From positions 42,703,178 through 42,767,177 of the forward strand of contig CP141143.1 in NCBI GenBank assembly GCA_035235625.1: 64,000 nt of DNA, given 5' to 3'. Each line of letters starts with the position of its first letter. Within the stretch, counting starts at the first letter, position 1. Of the stretch, positions 61,290 through 64,000 are shown piece by piece. The DNA comes from Saururus chinensis (taxonomy: Eukaryota; Streptophyta; Magnoliopsida; Piperales; Saururaceae). The notes beneath the pieces are model-generated. The model did not search any database and was not told the origin of the DNA. It was given only the letters and a program-made list of their open reading frames with translations. The position numbers were made by a program, and so were the translations under genes.

Positions 61290-61440
61290 TTCAGATGTGG
61301 TTACATTTCCATCTGAAGAAGGCTGCAAGTGCAGTGATGAGCTTGCATCTGTTGCAGCTTCTTCTGTGGAGCACTTCCCAAATTTTTATGATGCTGTCCT
61401 GCCTTATTTGAATACTATTCTGCGGAATGCCACTGAAGGA
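61290..61440 (+). pseudogene. Captured importin-5 fragment (element 3)
   Basis: 'ELASVAASSVEHFPNFYDA' followed by 'VLPYLNTILRNATE' matches the importin-5 HEAT-repeat region 'LASVADSSQEHFxxYYDA' and 'VMPYLKxIL'. It lies C-terminal to the segment held by element 1, so the two elements took different parts of the same gene or of close paralogues. The frame is open (61267-61587) and continues into PPR sequence. Confidence 0.8.
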
Positions 61441-61800
61441 GGGGTCTGGCTTCACATGGCAGAGAAGCTATTTGGTGAAATGCCGGTCATCTCAGTGATT
61501 GATGATTCTACAACTTATGGTTTTTTTATTGATGCATCAGCGAAGGGAGAGCAGCCAAATGGTGGAGTTGTGTCACCAAGTTGGTGAATGTTGTTCATGC
61601 TGCATATGGATTGCAAGTCGACCTAGACTTTTCCAGGGAACTAATTGGTGGTGGTGTTGACAATAGTTTGCTGCAGGAGGCAATGGCATTGCTTGGACAA
61701 CTATCAGATGACAGAGTGAAATTGGACACAACATGCTATGCACTTATAATCATGTTTCTGTGCAAAGAAGGTAAATTGGCTGTTCTCCGGCAGCTGCTGG
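61441..61800 (+). pseudogene. Captured PPR-protein fragment (element 3, second)
   Basis: 'MAEKLFGEMPVISVIDD', 'YGFFIDASAKGEQPN', then in the next frame 'MVNVVHAAYGLQVDLDFS', 'LLQEAMALLGQLSDDRV' and 'DTTCYALIIMFLCKEGKL'. It is the same repeat region as the first PPR piece of this element but a different version, so PPR sequence was captured at least twice or comes from paralogues. A frame change lies at about 61580. Confidence 0.7.
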
Positions 61801-62097
61801 ACTGGACTGATTCTCCGTCTTCACTGCTCTCAACCATGTATTCCGCCACTTGGCTGGGAGGAATGGCACAACGATGACACTATTACTTCCAGTCCTTCTT
61901 GCATCATTTCAGCTATTTGAATTCAGCATATGTGTTAGGCGGCTATCTTTTCCGACTTCAGTCACTTGTACTCCAAAGCACTCACCGCTGTCACAGATCC
62001 GAACCGGCTGTTCACAGTGGAGCTTGGGTGGGCTCTATGTCACGAGTTTTGAAGCCCCCTCGAGGACGAGGTGATGCGCAAGCGAAGTGTGGTGGAA
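61801..62097 (+). pseudogene. Unassigned piece and pol-end remnant (element 3)
   Basis: 61801-61990 is unrecognised. From 62000 'DPNRLFTVELGW' resembles element 1, and 62056-62097 encodes '(P)LEDEVMRKRS' against the 3' LTR, the family signature. The preceding residues contain a stop. Confidence 0.55.
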
Positions 62098-62432
62098 TGT
62101 TATGTATGTTTTAGGGGATGCTAGGGGCTGCCATTGGGGCCAAGTAGTAGGGTAATTGGGGTTTTAATGTAATAAGGGCATTTAGGTAATTTGATTAATT
62201 GAGTAATTAGTGATTTATTTTAATTATGCTAATGGGCCTTAGGTGCTTGTTAGTGAGCCCATTAGTTAACCTATTTAAATGTAAGGTAAGTTGAGGAGCG
62301 AATGATTAATTGTCTGATCTTCTTCCCTTTTTTCTGTGCTTCTCCCCTTTCTATCTGATGGCCATGTCATCCACTCTCCCCTTTCCCGGTCTCCTTGCGC
62401 CGCTCCATGCTTATGGAAAATTGTCCACAACA
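62098..62432 (+). repeat. 3' LTR of element 3
   Basis: 335 bases, TGTTATGTATG...CCACAACA. Relative to the 5' LTR it has lost about ten bases right after the TATA-like motif ('aaatgtaaggtaagttgag' where the 5' copy has 'aagggctacgcccta'). This removes the conserved short palindrome. Confidence 0.88.
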
Positions 62433-64000
62433 TTTTTGTCAAGTTATACATTTTTAATTAATTAAATCCGAAGTTCGTTAAGAATCTACACAAATCCTCA
62501 TATTGTTTAAAGTTTAAAGACAACTCCCATTCATTTATTATGTTAGTAATAATGAATCAAATCGACAAAGTGATACCAAAAGTTGACTGTTCATCCTTAC
62601 CCTATATGATTTCATTGCTTGATAAGATTTAGAACAAAGTTCTAATGTTCGTCTTTATTGTGTATTTAATTATTTTAAATAAATTTATGTTCATTTGCTA
62701 AATTCAAAAGAATGAAACGAACGTACTAAATGACATGGCAATGAGGCCACGTTTCGTCATGTTATACCCTTTTAATCAATTAAATCTGAAGTTCGTTAAA
62801 AATGTACACAAATCCTTCTATTGGTTAATGTATAAAGACATCTCCCATTTATTCATTATGTTAGTACTAATGAATTAAATCAACAAAGTAATACCAAAAT
62901 TTGACTTTTCATCCTTAAGCTATACAATTTTATTGGCTTGACTAGATTTAGAACAAAGTTCTAATGTTCGTCTTTATTGTGCATTTAATTATTTTTAATA
63001 AATTTTTGCTCATTTACTAAATTCAAAAGAATAAAGCGAGCACACTAAATGACAAGGCAATCAGGCCACTTTTCGTCAAGTTATACCCTTTTAATCGATC
63101 AAATCCAAAGTTCGTTAAAAATGTACACAAATCCTTATATTGTTTAAAGCTTAAAGACACCTCTCATTCATTTATTATGTTAGTAATAATGAATCAAATT
63201 AACAAAGTGATACCAAAATTAAACAGTTCATCCTTAACTTATATGATTTCATTTGCTTTACTAGATTTAGAAGAAAGTTCAGAAGTTCGTCTTTATATTA
63301 CATTTAATTATTTTAAATAAATTCTTGCACATTTTGCTAAATTCAAAAGAATGAATCGAACGCACTTAACGATGAGACAATGAGGCCATGTTTCATCATG
63401 TTATACACTTTTAATCGTTTAAATCCGAAGTTTGTTAAAAATGTACACAAATCCTTCTATTAGTTAATGTTTAAAGACGTCTCTAATTCATTTATTATGT
63501 TAGTAATAACAAATCAAATCGACAAAGTGAAACCAAAACTTGACTATTCATCCTTAACTTATACGATTTCATTGGCTTGACTAGATTTAGAATAAAGTTC
63601 CAAAGTTCGTTTTTATTTTGTATTTAATTATTTTAAATAAATTTCTACCTATTTGCAAAATTCAAAAGAATGAAATGAATGCACTAAACGACAAGGCAAT
63701 CAAGCCACTTTTCGTCATGTTTTATGCTTTTAATCGATTAAATCCGAAGTTCGTTAAAAATGTATACAAATCCTTCTATTGGTTAATGTTTAAAGACACC
63801 TCCCATTCATTTATTATGTTAGTAATAACGAATCAAATCGACAAAGTGATACCCAAATTTGACTATTCATCTTTAACTTATACGATTTCATTGGCTTAAC
63901 TAGATTTTGAATAAAGTTCCAAAGTTCGTCTTGATTGTGTATTTTATTATTTTAAATAAATTCCTGCTCATTTGATAAATTTAGAAGAATGAAACAGACG
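62433..64000 (+). repeat. Satellite array, subfamily B (about 5 monomers)
   Basis: Continues the monomer broken by element 3 ('tttttgtcaagttatac') with the same 318-319 bp unit and the subfamily B diagnostic sites. It runs off the window. No other feature. Confidence 0.95.

Larger units (their letters stand above)
58229..62432 (+). mobile_element. Element 3: non-autonomous LTR retrotransposon carrying host gene fragments
   Basis: A 4,204-base insertion in subfamily B. The flanks are ttttt (58224-58228) and ttttt (62433-62437), a plausible 5-bp duplication although low in complexity. LTRs are 58229-58572 and 62098-62432. The core holds a gag-like leader, a 512-codon open frame with the module shared with element 2, importin beta-1, two stretches of PPR sequence separated by an importin-5 piece, and the pol-end remnant. 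No autonomous retroelement protein is present. Confidence 0.9.

Overview
This is nuclear DNA from a seed plant, most likely an angiosperm, and it looks like centromeric, pericentromeric or other satellite-rich heterochromatin. No intact host gene was found. About 35-36 kb is one AT-rich tandem satellite (monomer about 300-320 bp, 319 bp in the regular part), all in one orientation. LTR retrotransposon sequence of different ages interrupts it. The plant assignment rests on the Ty3/gypsy types, the initiator-tRNA-Met primer sites and the plant-like PPR and importin gene fragments. I cannot name the species.

Layout: 1-2345, antisense Ty3/gypsy gag-protease remnant cut by the satellite. 2346-18574, satellite subfamily A, broken by an LTR-like fragment at 11583-12032. 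18575-21490, element 1. 21491-30364, satellite with two related rearranged LTR-like insertions (22035-22937 and 27672-28575). 30365-35221, a 4.86 kb solo LTR. 35222-36759, satellite. 36760-37556, the most complete LTR-like copy. 37583-41836, element 2. 41837-46708, satellite. 46709-53394, a non-coding LTR retrotransposon (LARD-like) with two 1.8 kb LTRs. 53395-58228, satellite changing from subfamily A to subfamily B near 55.96 kb. 58229-62432, element 3. 62433-64000, subfamily B.

The main discovery candidate is elements 1-3. They share LTRs of about 340 bp, a tRNA-Met primer site, a gag-like leader and a short pol-end remnant beside the 3' LTR, and each has 5-bp target duplications. Between those ends there is no reverse transcriptase or integrase. 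Instead there are intron-poor pieces of unrelated host genes: RuvB-like 2 helicase, importin beta-1, importin-5/beta-3, malate dehydrogenase, a 3-hydroxyisobutyrate-dehydrogenase-like domain and P-class PPR proteins. The same modules recur in different orders and lengths. This is a family of non-autonomous Ty3/gypsy elements that captures and shuffles host transcripts and presumably relies on another element's enzymes. Element 2 has a 522-codon open frame and element 3 a 512-codon one.

Assignments to protein families come from reading the translations and remembering the families. No database search was run. Boundaries in the degenerate satellite are good to about 5-10 bases; LTR ends with target duplications are exact as read.
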